A stretch of DNA of 64,000 nucleotides, from NCBI RefSeq assembly GCF_020882245.1, contig NC_083598.1, positions 14,129,178-14,193,177 of the forward strand, given 5' to 3'. A program made the translations under genes and the position numbers. The notes under the pieces are model-generated. The model was not told the origin of the DNA, ran no database searches, and saw nothing but the letters and a program-made list of their open reading frames with translations. The DNA is from Rhopalosiphum padi. Lineage: Eukaryota; Arthropoda; Insecta; Hemiptera; Aphididae. The number at the start of each line of letters is the position of its first letter. The first letter of the stretch is position 1. Below are positions 37,701 to 50,100 of this stretch, one piece after another.

Positions 37701-40700
37701 AACTTGTAGTTATACATTGTATTGTTAATTGTTATTTATTAGTAACACACTAATAAATGGGTATTTTTTAATTTAAATACGAAACATATGAAAATAAAAT
37801 ATTTTGATGTTCTAGTAGAGTCCTACTGAGTAATATGTATTTATTTTAATGTACCTACTACCTAGGTACTTATGTATACATTAGTGTTTTATGTTAAAAT
37901 TATGGTAACTTATTGATTTGTTGATTTTATAATTTTATATACCTGTGTAATTTGTACACCATTCAGTTTTAGTCAATAACTTAACTAGAATTAAAGAAAA
38001 ATAAATTCAAATATCATAAATAATTTAGTAAGTATTCAATGGCATTTAATATGCCATTGTCAATATTAAATGTTATTAAAATAATATGCAATTCTACAAA
38101 GATTTTTCAATTGGTTGCATACACAATTATTTTATCATGTTTTAAATATTTTATATTTTTATATCATATTTTGAGCTCCTGGAGAGTATCTACTATGCAT
38201 TATTATAACTACAACAGTATTTTTACGGGATCTCAGAATCATTCCTGGTTAGGACTTAGGTTACATGCAGACCCGATAGGTGCAGAATAAAATGAGTGAT
38301 ACTTTCTGTTTAAGTTATCGTATCCCTTAATCAACCACTAATATTTTAATATCGTTTCCCAATTCATTTTAGGAGCTAATGATATCAGCTTGCTAGCTTT
38401 AGATACTTAAAACCATAAGGGGAGAGAATTTGATAGACAAAACTTTTCCCAGATGAAACATACCTTTTGAAGGGCGAAAAGGTGGGAATTATTAAAGGCG
38501 GATGAGTGGAAAGAGAGCTGAAAAATGTTCCACTGTCAGAATGGAAAGACTACCAACAAGTGCAATACGTAGCAGATTTGGTGCTTCTATGTAGAGTATA
38601 GTGAAAATGGGCACAGGTACTAGGCATAAGAGGAGCAGTGCTGACAATAATGACTTGGCATGAAAAAAAATGAAAAAAATTTCAGACTAATTGGTCAATA
38701 AGTAATTTTTTAGGTTATAGTCCAGTTAATAACATTAAATGTTTATCCAAAAATTTATCAAATATCGCTTGTAAAAATCCAAACTACAAAAATTGACTGA
38801 AGTTTGATCAAACTATTTTATGTTCCCGGTGTTACATTCGTACTATTACCGTAATATACACATATATAATACTAGTTAGTAGTTACACTTTAAAATGGAA
38901 TTGTCACTATAAGATTATTGAATTATATCATTGTTAATTAAATTGTAACTGTTATATTAATGGTTTCGTATGTTTTTAAAAAATTGTTCTTTATTCTTTA
39001 ATATTAAATTAATTTATTATTTTGTTTTTTATTAAAATACATACATGTATATAAATTTTGTAGGAAGGCACATTCATAGCGAAATGCATAATCTATACGA
39101 AATAATTATATTATTATTATATGATATATTATATTTTTCGATTTTAAGTGGATCTAATCAATAGGTATAGTAATAATTGTACAATAATGTGTGTTTTGTG
39201 TATTATGTTTTCAATATAATTTGAAAAACTAATAATATAAGTATAGCGAGAAAAAAATTATATTTATACAACACATTCTATAGACTCTATAGTATAGACT
39301 ATGGAGTATAGACGACAAGCGCAGAGATTTGACCTTTTCATCAAATATTTAAATCATTTTGTAAAAATTGACTTTTTTGAACTACTTATTTAAATTTTAC
39401 ATTTAATAATGGAATTTTTTTTTTTTTTTAGTTAAATTGTACAACCACTTGCAGCTAAAATTTTGACGTGATTAGAACGATTCATTAAAAATGTAGTTAT
39501 TTTGTTGTAAGTAATTCATAGGTTGTAGGTATTTCAAACAATATTAATCGTATACCTACATTAAATATTCCACTATTACTTATTTAAATTATTATTTTTT
39601 ATACTTACAAATAATATTTTTAAATTAAATCACGTTAATCTTAAGTTATGTACACCTCAACCAATTCACATCATTATACAAAAGTTCAACAGTATTAGTT
39701 TATATAATAAAAATAAAAAACAGTAATATAATTTAATAATAATAATAATAATATAATATGATATGATATAAATTACAAAATATTATAATAATTAATAAAA
39801 CAATTTAGTAAAAATTAGTTAAACCTTCTATATTATTATTAGAAAAATAAATAAACTTACTATTATTTGCTTCAGTAAAAAAAAGTCTTAGTACTAAAAA
39901 ATGCAGGAAAATTATTATGAGATGAAATAAATTTATCACTAAAATGTATTATATTTCAGGTACCTATATTAAAAAAATATATCAAATTTGAAATCAGATT
40001 TTATTGAATTTAATAATTGTTTAGAACTTATTCAATAACAACTTTGATATAATTTGTAATTAATACACCAATAAAATTCTAACCTAACTTAATAAATTAA
40101 TCCATTTATTACATTTTTTATTTTACTTCAAATAAATATAAATTATAAATATTTTAAATATTTCACTATTAGGTATTTAAATCATCATTTAGAATATTAA
40201 GCTAATTTAAGTTATTTATACTTCGAACCAATTTACATAATTTTATAGTAGGTTCGATGATATTGAATTATAAGATAACAACAATCATACTATAATATTT
40301 TATTTATGCAATTGTATGGCAATAGTAAGTCCTACTTCGCATATTATTAATAGAAAAAAAATTACTTACAATAGTTATCTAAATGCCGCTTGTCCAATAC
40401 TCGTACTGCAAAAATTTAACATAATATATTACTTTTTCAAGTAGGCTTGACGTAGCATAACGTATATCGAACTAGCGTTGTACGATACGACACATTTACC
40501 ACTTATTAACGAAAATCCCGCCTGTCAAACCAAAGGTCTCGGAATCGTTAGGCTCATGATTTTACCCCAGTATTTTGTAAATATAAATCTTAATGATAAA
40601 AATAAACGGCAAACTTATATAATAGACTTCCGTAGAGCTCTATAATCATAACGAAATAGTAACTCATTCAGTGCGAGTATCGTTTCGGGTTTTCAAAATG

Positions 40701-43700
40701 TAACCCAATTAAAAGTGCTTCAACATAATAATATATTGTTTAATTAACATACGAGTATTACATACATTTACTTATTACTTTTTTGATGTAATTTAAAATA
40801 ATATTCATATCAGAGACTATCTCCAAATCAATTTTTCAATTAAATAGAGTACTTTACTCGTAGTTATTAATACTTTAATTTATTTACATGATTATACGGT
40901 AAATTCGGCAGTATTAATTAATATAACAACAATAAGTACCAATAAATACATATTATAATATGATATAAATTATAAAATATTATAATAGTTCATAATATAT
41001 AAAAAAGTAAAAGTTAATTTAAATTCAGTCTACTGTATTATTAATAGAAAAGTAAAAAGCTTACAATTTTTCGAATTAGAGTCTTTTTCACATGCTAATC
41101 CTAGAAAATGTATTTAAAATTATGAGGTGGAATGCAATCATAACTGATACGTGTATTACAATGGGTATCAATTTTAAATCAAATTTTATTGAGCTTATAG
41201 TTCACAAAATCTAACACAATAAAAATAACTTCAACATAAATATTTAACATGATATACTCAATACAATCCATCTTGGCTTAAATCGTTTAATTTACCAAAT
41301 GGTTGTAAGTATATTATTGTTTATTTAATTTAAAGAATAGTTTACTAACTTTTTTGTTCAATGAAATTCTCAAGATTTTCCATACCATTATTCACAAGCA
41401 CTTAAATAAAAATAACATTAAAACAATATTAATTAAATACATAATTAATCAATTGGTATTAATACCTATCAGTTTTAATTAATTGTTATGAGTTATGACT
41501 TATGACTATAAATATATAACTAACATACATCTATAATATGTTAGATACCCGAATTCATATATTTATTATTAGATTGTTCAAACGTCATAATATATTAATT
41601 TTAGACTTAAACGTTTAGTAGTGATCCACTTAAAGGTAAATTTTTTTTATATAAATCCGTGTTAAAATCGTATCTTGAATGAGATACTTAAGTATATTAA
41701 TAAGTTAGATTATTAAAAAAAAAAAAAAACAATAAAGACGATGGAACCAACATATTATAATAGACCGAAGATAGAATGAAAAATACTTCAAACAGCCAAG
41801 ATATGTAAAACTTAAAAAAGAAATGTTCCACGTGTGTTAGGTAGGTACTATTATTTTAAATATAATTTAAAAATAATTTGGAAACCTAGTATATTCTGTT
41901 ACTTGAAACCTAAACCTTAATACTTGCTGAATAAAAAACTGTGTATTCAACAATATTTTACTGATCTCAAATGTAAATATAACTGCTCATAGGTAAAATT
42001 CAATCGAATAATACATTAATGAAAAATATTCGAAGACTAAGGAAAACAATGCATGCATGTCCATATAAATTTTATAATTGCTTTACAGATTAATGACAAA
42101 TATATTTACAACCCCAAGATCTTAAAGAATGGTTTTTACTATGTGAAAGTGGTCCATATACTGATAAATTTCACATATAAATGGTCGCGGTCATTTAGTC
42201 CTAGGTTTAGAATATCTCAATATCTACCTAAGTTTAAATGGATAAAAACATTTTCTAGAAAATTGAAATGGAAGATTTGGTTTTGAGTCGCTGACATAGG
42301 AAGCGTTGATTGCTACGTTTGACAGTCACTACTGTTCAGTAATATTTATAACATAAACATTTTTCGTATAAAATGACGATGTAAATTTGAAACCTATTAT
42401 ATAACAGAATTAAGCTCACAAGTCCACGGAATTTTTTTAATTTATCAAATATAAAATAAAATTATCGACGAAATCACAAGAATTGACTGACTCTAGATAA
42501 TCAATTAATAATGAATCCTAAATATCCCGTCAACTATTTTCTATTTTCAGTTTAAGTAAGTTTATTTTTTGTGTTATGTTTATGTTATACTTACTATATC
42601 TGCTAAAATATGCCAGAATATTTGGTGTAACAGAAGTTTCATCTGAAACAAAAATTGTTAATAATTATAAACTGAGCTTAAGAACTGAAGAAACTTATTA
42701 TTTTTCATATAAATGGATACGAAAATATTAACTAGGTATTATAAAATAAAATCATTGTTTATTTTTTTTATATTCAATTTAAATTCAATAGACAAATAAT
42801 AGTAAATCTTAATGCCCATTATAGCAGCTTTTCTACAAAAGTTTAGAGTTTAAATCTTAAATTAGTAGTAGCAATATTAAATACAATCTCAAATCACTTA
42901 CGTTGGTATCCAATTATTTTTAGACTATCTATGAGCAAATGTTATCAAATATAGTTGTAGATTTAAAAAAGCAACAAAAAATTTAAAAATATTAAATTAG
43001 TCTATAATTTAACACTAAAAGCGTCTACAGGTATAATCATAATATTAGTAAAATAATTTATGGCACAATAAAATAAAATTATAAAAAATATACACAATTA
43101 AGTTACAGCGTGTATCTTATGTAATAGCTAATAGTTTACAAAGTTTAACATAAACCTTACCAACACATGCTGAAATAAAAAAAAAAAGGTAGGTTAGTGG
43201 GTACCGCTCTGCTGTATATCGAGTGAGTCACTATTATAGATCTAATTAAATTAGAATTCAATGATGCATAATTTATATACGAAAAACGATTGTTAGCAGA
43301 AACGATCAGCCGATATCATCAATATGTTTTTTATACATAGCTGTAAAGTAATTTATTTTACTTTTAGTATTATAACAGGTTGATATTTTTTTCCCCGAAA
43401 ATATTGCATTTATTATATTATTACTATGTATTAGTATCAGTTTATTAAAATAATATTTATTCTTATCATATTATATCAACTTGTATAACACCACTTAATA
43501 ACATATTTCTGTGAAGGTCGTAGAACGGTGTTAATATTTTAAAATAAAACAAAAATGTTATTACTCGTAGTAACATTCATAATAATATGAAATACATAAA
43601 AATTGAACGGAATAAAGATTTTAAATTACGTATAGAAAAATAATTATCGTTATTTATACTTTAAATCTCTAAATAAATAATTTCGTCCACATTGCAACTT

Positions 43701-45195
43701 AAAATGTCTATGAAAATTAATTGCTTTATACATTTTATAGATTTTATATTTTCAGTAAGAACTACTTATGAAAAATCTTGTATTACATTTTTAAAACTTA
43801 GATACAAAATTAAAAGTTTTTACGAATTTATAAATATGAAATTCGTCAAAATTTAAACTTCAAATGAATATAAAAAAATGTTTGCCTATGTATTTTTAAT
43901 ATTTTTATACATATATAAAATAACTTTTGTGGTTGTATTCAATTTTCAAGAATTTTGACTCAATGAATAATTATTATTTGTGAAAAAAAAATTAAAATAA
44001 ATTGCAAAATTCTCATGACTTTAAATAATTTAAAAATAGTTGAAAGTTGTATATTACAATGAAAATAATTTGTTATTTGTTTTTTAGTTATATCAAAACA
44101 ATCAAAATCGATTTTGTAGAAAATTGGATTAGTATAAAAATTCACGTTTATCCTTAATTTTTTGTTTGTTTTTCCCGATTATAAAAGGAAGTACCTTTTG
44201 GGAATTTTTAAATTTGACCTGTTTAAAGTATAAACTAGATCCAACTTTATATTAAAAACCACTTACATTCTTGAAAACTGAAGAATTTTATCGTATTTTA
44301 TTTAATTTATTTTATTTTAATTTATTGATTACTCATCCACAAAAATATAAGAAAAACACATAATGATAAAATCAATAAATTTATCACTCCACTCAGAATC
44401 TAAAATCATATTAAATGTTTTCATTTATCATAAAATATTTATATATTGAAGAAAATTATGAAATAGGTATAGTAATTGCTATTATAATTCTAAAATAATT
44501 TATGCTTGTAAAGTTCTTTCAAATAAACTATTTTATTATAACGTGCATAATTTTTACGTGAATTTAAATAATATAAATTTTATAGTTACTTTTTACTTTG
44601 ATTGCGTCTTAAGGTATCAAAATAATCATAATTAAGCATCAAATTCAATTTTATTTAACAAACGTATAAACAGTTTAATATATACCTACCACGTATTGCA
44701 TTAAATGTATCTAAAAAAATATAATTTTTAACATTATATGATGAAATAGGTATAGTAATTTATTGCTATTATAATTCACAAATAATTTATGCTTGTAAAG
44801 TTATTTTAAATAAACTAATCTCTTATAACGTACATAATATTTACGTTAATTTAAATAATATATATTTTATAGTTACTTGTTGGGCTTAATGCCTCTAAGG
44901 AATCAAAATAATCATGATTAAGTATCAATTGCAATATTAATTAACAAACGTATAAACAGTTTAATATGTACTTACCAGATAATGACTCTCCTAAACCTAA
45001 ACAAATAATTTTTAACATTATAATTAAATGGTAACTAAAATAATAACGACACAACTAAGATTAATAATTTTGATAAATGTTATAGAAATTGAAAAATTAA
45101 ATGTTAGTATAAGTATATTTACTAGCATGACTACAATCTAGATTTATCAAAACGGTTATAGCTATTATTATTAATTTAATTTTGTATGAATCCAT
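25606..45195 (-). CDS. Gene B: tandem paralogue of gene A, bicycle-like candidate effector (about 26 exons)
   Basis: Exons in transcript order: 45195-45123, 44990-44976, 44710-44690, 43169-43161, 42928-42902, 42642-42595, 41400-41350, 41100-41065, 40405-40370, 39893-39861, 37984-37943, 37495-37478, 37238-37191, 36487-36479, 35935-35909, 35589-35545, 33703-33656, 33229-33155, 32932-32888, 32732-32685, 31782-31744, 30746-30738, 27420-27376, 26861-26814, 26115-26080, 25736-25606. All internal exons are multiples of 3 with phase-1 introns; joined they give about 353 codons without a stop. Counterparts of gene A exons are clear: SLKIIGYQ vs VLKEKGYR, ELTGNGYP vs ELKANGFI, SDWCKINA vs EDWCKLNA, IDVLPPGIHFW vs VDKLPAGTKEW. 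The 9-nt Cys exons recur (CV, CI, CV). Differences: the 60-nt exon of A was not found here, while a 75-nt exon (33155-33229) and a Ser/Lys-rich exon (37191-37238) have no visible partner in A, and the third Trp-Cys is Trp-Tyr. The 18-nt exon at 37478-37495 is the weakest. Secretion and effector role are inferred. Confidence 0.72.
28330..28860. repeat. Dispersed aphid-type repeat copy beginning ATTCTGAGCGAAGCGA
   Basis: The box ATTCTGAGCGAAGCGAC (from about 28340) is followed by AT-rich sequence with 'AAATTTTTATG' and 'AATTTTAACAATATTTTGAC' blocks. The same terminal box recurs at about 8231, 56966 and 61401, and inverted at about 44393, 49061 and 62261. Its ends pair as inverted repeats in the 61.4-62.3 kb copy, so this is probably a partial copy of that family. 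Confidence 0.5.
30339..30379 (-). repeat. hAT-like terminal sequence
   Basis: On the minus strand it reads CAGCGTTTCCCAAAGTGTG followed by TTCCGCGGAACATTAGGGTT, an insect hAT/MITE-style end with an internal TTCCGCGGAA palindrome. The other end was not found. Confidence 0.45.
31744..32485 (-). repeat. Repeated copies of a Lys-rich 39-nt exon, one live and others dead
   Basis: The exon 31744-31782 (NNKKEIENKFVK) has intact splice sites. A similar stretch at about 32113-32160 keeps the acceptor but its donor reads TTAAGT instead of GTAAGT. A third, poorer relative lies near 32440-32485. This looks like tandem exon duplication followed by decay. Confidence 0.5.
34610..34783. mobile_element. MITE with CAGTAG(A/T)GGATT terminal inverted repeats
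   Basis: CAGTAGAGGATT at 34610-34621 is matched by AATCCACTACTG at 34772-34783 (one mismatch). Flanks GCTTAGAC and CTTTAGAT look like a decayed 8-bp target duplication, as for hAT elements. The interior has a C-run and an A-run and no ORF. It lies in a gene B intron. Confidence 0.6.
36261..36415. mobile_element. Short hAT-like MITE with GTCAGAGACGTATTT inverted ends
   Basis: GTCAGAGATGTATTT at the left is matched by AAATACGTCTCTGAC at the right (one mismatch). It is 155 bp with no ORF. Flanks ACTATTGT and ACGTATTG may be a decayed target duplication. It lies about 60 bp from the 9-nt exon of gene B at 36479-36487. Confidence 0.65.
38150..38670. other. Higher-GC relic of unknown origin in a gene B intron
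   Basis: This stretch is visibly richer in G and C than its surroundings. The plus strand reads, with stops, phrases such as SEWKDYQQVQYVADLVLLCR near 38540-38600. It looks like a decayed coding insertion, but I cannot place it in a family. Confidence 0.35.
44452..44990 (-). repeat. Tandem duplication carrying gene B's two smallest 5' exons
   Basis: Two similar units of about 0.28 kb (starting about 44452 and 44743) share 'AATTTATGCTTGTAAAGTT' and 'AACGTATAAACAGTTTAATA'. Each ends in a small exon: 44690-44710 (21 nt, TFNAIR) and 44976-44990 (15 nt, ESLS). This is the same position in the gene where gene A carries its 12-nt exon array. Confidence 0.65.
45123..45195 (-). CDS. Gene B exon 1: signal peptide
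   Basis: The exon encodes MDSYKIK, then the hydrophobic run LIIIAITVLI, then a Cys and a likely cleavage site near SHA. It ends in phase 1 at a GTAAAT donor. Same length and phase as gene A exon 1. Confidence 0.85.
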
Positions 45196-45480
45196 GTCAA
45201 TATAACAAAATATGGGATGTTGAATTTTAATATAGACGTGTTACTAAAAACGACTATTATAAAATTACGTTTCATGGAGACTTTCATAACTTTTGGTAGG
45301 TTATGGATACATTCACTGTTACTACTATATCGATTAAAAAACAACTGATTAAACTCGTTTTGTCCTACTAACACATGTGGTTAAAAGCCTGTGCCTATCT
45401 ACTATAATATTAAGACAAAACAATTCTACTCCGTTGTTAAATTAATGTATGCGTTGTTTCTATATTTAACTATTATGAAA
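45196..45480 (-). promoter_or_regulatory. Putative promoter and 5' UTR of gene B
   Basis: It aligns with the gene A upstream interval. A TCAGT initiator-like pentamer lies at 45348-45344 on the minus strand, about 150 nt before the start codon. A TATA box is not clear. Confidence 0.4.
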
Positions 45481-45499
45481 TATATGATATTTAAAACCA

Positions 45500-48400
45500 T
45501 TTAACTGTTAATATTAAATGTATGAAAGACCTACTACAAGACTGCACCATATTTATTCCGTTTTTGTTGCTTTTCGTTGTGAAAACAATGCATATACCTA
45601 CTTCTTTCATTCATTCGAGTTTTATTTTTATTTATATGATGCTAATGATAATATAACTATTGAAAACAAAACTATGGTATCCAGTAAAGGGACACTATTC
45701 AAAGGATGAATTAAATATTTAATTGGCATGCGCGTACCATATTGTGTATAGTTCAATAAGGTGTTAGTATAGTCTATTTAGTAATGAATATATTACATTT
45801 TAATTTAAAAATAAATCATTATATACGACTGAAAACGATTCCGAACAGAGCCGGTCTTTCAGCGTGTTCTTCTAAGCATTTTTTATACTAAACTTATTTT
45901 GATATTTTTAATATAGTTTTATAATATTCTTAATACAGTAGGTTGAACGTTGAACTAATTTATGCTAAAAATAAATTGCATATAGTATACATATATTACA
46001 ATAATAATAATTGTTGTTTTTACATTATTTCTTATAATATTACTAATATGTATTTACTTATAATAAGTCAATATCGCTACACCGTGTAGACAGGGTAGAA
46101 AAATTCGTTGTTTAAATAGATTTAAATTAATTTAAATATTTTGAATATTTAATTTTATATAGATATAATATTTTATATACAGGCAAACAATTACGGACCC
46201 TGATAAATATTTTTTGAATTAAAACAAAATAAATAAAAATGTTATTTTTTGCTTATAAATATCTAATTTCATCAACAGTTAAACTTAATATGTCTATAAA
46301 AATAAAGTTTACATATTATTTAATTTTGAGAAAGGTAATACTAAGTTTCTATAAGAAAATTTATGAAAAAAATGTTTTAATTGCATAGAAAAATGATTCA
46401 GGGAAAATACAGTCAACCTATATTATATATTAAGTCTATTTTATGATATGTATTTGTATTCATATTGCTATTATATTTTACTATTAAAGTAATACCTAAT
46501 ACGGTAGGTTGAATACATTATCGTCGAAACATTTCATTTATTATATTATTAATAATATTAAATTATTATAATGCCATATAATTATTTTTATGTAATATAT
46601 TATATTTCTAATAATTTTGAGTCGATACACTTACCATTGAACGAAGTCTAAGTAGACAATAGCTTAAAATTGGTTTAAATATTTTTTAAATGTCATTGTG
46701 TTTATAAAACATGATAAATTAACGTAAAAGTTTCAAGTCTCCACAAACAATATCTTTGAATTACAATATAATAATTATAATTTTTATTCTTTATTTACAT
46801 AATATATAATTACGTCTAATTTTTAACTTCAATATCTTAACAAAGTCGTGTTTATATATTTTTATTATTTTTAAGTTTCAGTAACAATTATTTATAAAGG
46901 GTTTCTGGATCAAGCTTTTTTTTTGGTAAAAATACAAAAATACATAAATCAACAAATATTTTAATATTGAGTAAGAAATTTAAAAATATCTTATCTTTGA
47001 ATAACACAAAAGAACTAAATATTTTTAATATTATTTAGTAAATGCTAATACGAATATTGAAATTTTAAAGTTTCTATAGATATATTCATTTTCGAGTTGT
47101 ACAAAATTGGGAAATTTTGATTTTGTTGAATAATTTTAACCTCCAGAATACCAATTAAATCCAATTTTTACCAGGAACCCCCTAAAAATTAAAAACAAAC
47201 ATGACCACTGCTCCAAATTTAATGTGTATAAATAAATGACAAATATAAAACTAAAAAGATCTATCATTTTAAATTGAATACATTCTTGCTCTGCTCAAAA
47301 TCCAAAACTTAGAAAATTTGAAAACGTCCAATATTCATAAATATTAAATAGCTTAAAGTTAGTATAAATATTTTGAAAATTTCATTGGGTATAGAAAACA
47401 ATAAGTATATAGAATTACAAAGAAATGTTTCAAATTTCAACGATCAAAGTTTTGAATAATTAGAAAATCTATTGAAGATAAATCGTTATTATATAATATG
47501 TTTAATTATACAATGTCGTTAAATTATGAATTTCAATCACTTATAAAAATTATTGTAATTTTACATAAACACTTTTGTTTTGCTTATTCAGTTTTCATAT
47601 AGAGTAACTACAAAATAATATCAATAAGTATTGACATAGTGTTTTTGTTATTTTGTTACTATAAAAATAAGAACAACTACCTATCGATGTTTTTTTATTA
47701 CAATATACAGCTGTGGTTTGTGCAATATACTATTTCATAAAAATATAGAACAAAAAAAAATTATACCATTGTAAGTTGTTAAAAATGTCGTTTACTTTTT
47801 AATGAAACATTTATTATTAATTACTTTTTCCAAAGCAGAATTTGTTTTGGAGTACTTTGATGTATAAATATGTATTTCTAGAAACTTTTTCTACTACAGT
47901 CATATGGCAGAACTATGGAGGGGAGTTCAAAAACGAAAAGCGGAGAAGATCTAACCTATTGTTAATATTCTTTTATAAAATTATTCCATTTTTAGACCTA
48001 TAAAATAATAATACTTTTTAGATAAATTCATAACCAGTAGAAAATTGAGCAGATATGTGCTACCACTGAAACCGTTCAATAAGTAACACTAAATAAACTT
48101 GTTTTTGCTAAATTAAACTTTGCTGATTCATAGTTGTTATTACTATAATATTCAGGTGGAATAAGTTTACTCAGATGTTTATTCCATTTTCTGTGTATTA
48201 TTTTTAAACTTAACTTTTGATGTAGGTTATAATATTAAAAATTTATTTCATACATTTTTAACCACTAAATAATTTTAAAATGTTCAAAATTTTAACCAAA
48301 TTTGAACTTCAAATGCTTACGAAAATAAATCATACCTATGTATTTTTAATAACTATAATAAAAACTTTTGAGCCTTGTATTAGATTTACTAGCTTTTTGT

Positions 48401-49303
48401 CAAAAAAAAAAAATTGTCTATGAACATTTATAGAAAAAATACTGAAAAACCAAAAATTTCAAATACGTACCCTATATAATAATCATAGGTGTAACTAGTG
48501 GTGGGGGGGCTTGAATGGGCTTCAGCCCCCCCCCCTCAAAATGTTTGTGTAACTGTATGTGCTTATAAGCATATGAGTATTAACTTTATTTTTGCCTACA
48601 ATATAAAAAATATAATATTTCATATAAACGAATAATCATAAAAGTCACCAATAGAAATTATAAATAATAATCTAATTATTCTAACTAAAATAAAATTGCT
48701 ATAAAACATTTTTAAAGCCCTCATTATTATCTAGCCCTTTTTAACTTAAAGTACTAGTTTCACCTAGTGTTTACATATACACACACATATATATATATAT
48801 AGTTAAAAAAAGTCAAACAATTTTGAATATGTATTACTTTTGATAAAAACTTGGTGAAAATTTCAAGTACCTATAGTGATTGGTTTTTTTTTTATTATAA
48901 CAAAATAAGAAAACCAACTGTCGAGAACTAGTTTTGCGTACAATTTCTGTTTTTCTAATCATTAAGTCGTAGTGGACATTTTTCACTTTTCGCTGAGATA
49001 TCTCAGACACAATAAAAAAAACACATATTACTGCAAAAGCAATAAACTCTGTAAGCAAAGCTCAGAATCTAAAATTGCTTATACAATCAATGCAAAGTCT
49101 ACAGTTATTTTTTTCTATAAATAACAATAGAGAGCTACAGAAGCATTAAATATAGATGTAAGGTAAACCTTTATTTTTCAGCTAAAATGAAATCTTATTA
49201 TTATAATTTTTTTTTTTTAATAGTCAAATCTTTAATATATTTATATTAATATATATTTTATATTCCACGAAACAAACTTTATAAGAAAGTGTTCATTTAA
49301 ATT

Positions 49304-49341
<38 letters not shown>

Positions 49342-50100
49342 CATTTATATAAATAAAATGTTGTTTATCGATAAGCAATTAACTTGGCTAATTTTTTTTT
49401 AAATGTTCGTAATAGTCCGGATACTGTTTTTTCGGAAAGAAAAATTCGGTCGGGATTTTTATTCATAATGGTTTAAAATCACGTCCACCATTTTATTTAT
49501 ATACACATTAAACGGTTTTTCTTGACGCCATATTTTATAAAAGTCAAACTTAATGTAAAAACAATTCGATGTCGAATATCTTGTATAAACATAGCACGAT
49601 ATTCGATGTTTTCCACTACAAGGAAAATGTATGAATTATATATATATATATATATTATGTTTTTAGGTAGCACTAGTTTCGTTACAGGTTTCAAGTTTTG
49701 TTTTATTTTTGTTTTAAATTGATATTTGTAGAAAAAAACTAAAACAATGTATTAAATAGGTACATGAAAAATATTTTAAAAAACAGACGGCTTTCTTTAA
49801 ACTAAATATTATACTCTAATAGTCTAATATAGTAATATAATCAAAATTTTGTTATAATATATATATATATATATATATTATATTATAATAAAATGTTAAG
49901 TCAAGATATAATTCTAGCACGCTTTCTGTAAAACAAATATATATATATATAAAATCAAATTTTAGCGTAGTACTTATTTTTATAAATTAAAAAAAAAATG
50001 TGAACGGCCGTTCAAACTTTAAACAATAAAGTAGTTTTAGGAATAGTAAGTTAAAAATAAAATTTATAAAAACAAATAAAATATAAAAAAAAAATAAATA
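45500..50100. other. Intergenic repeat-rich region between gene B and the Pvf gene
   Basis: No supported exon. It contains partial copies of the CTGAGC-type dispersed repeat (about 45835, 46100-47500, 48230-49080), a G-run/C-run hairpin at about 48502-48535, and AT microsatellites. Confidence 0.55.
49304..49341. repeat. Compound microsatellite (CT)n(AT)n
   Basis: About six CT units run directly into about twelve AT units. Further AT runs lie at 49637-49655, 49855-49878 and 49937-49950. Confidence 0.9.
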
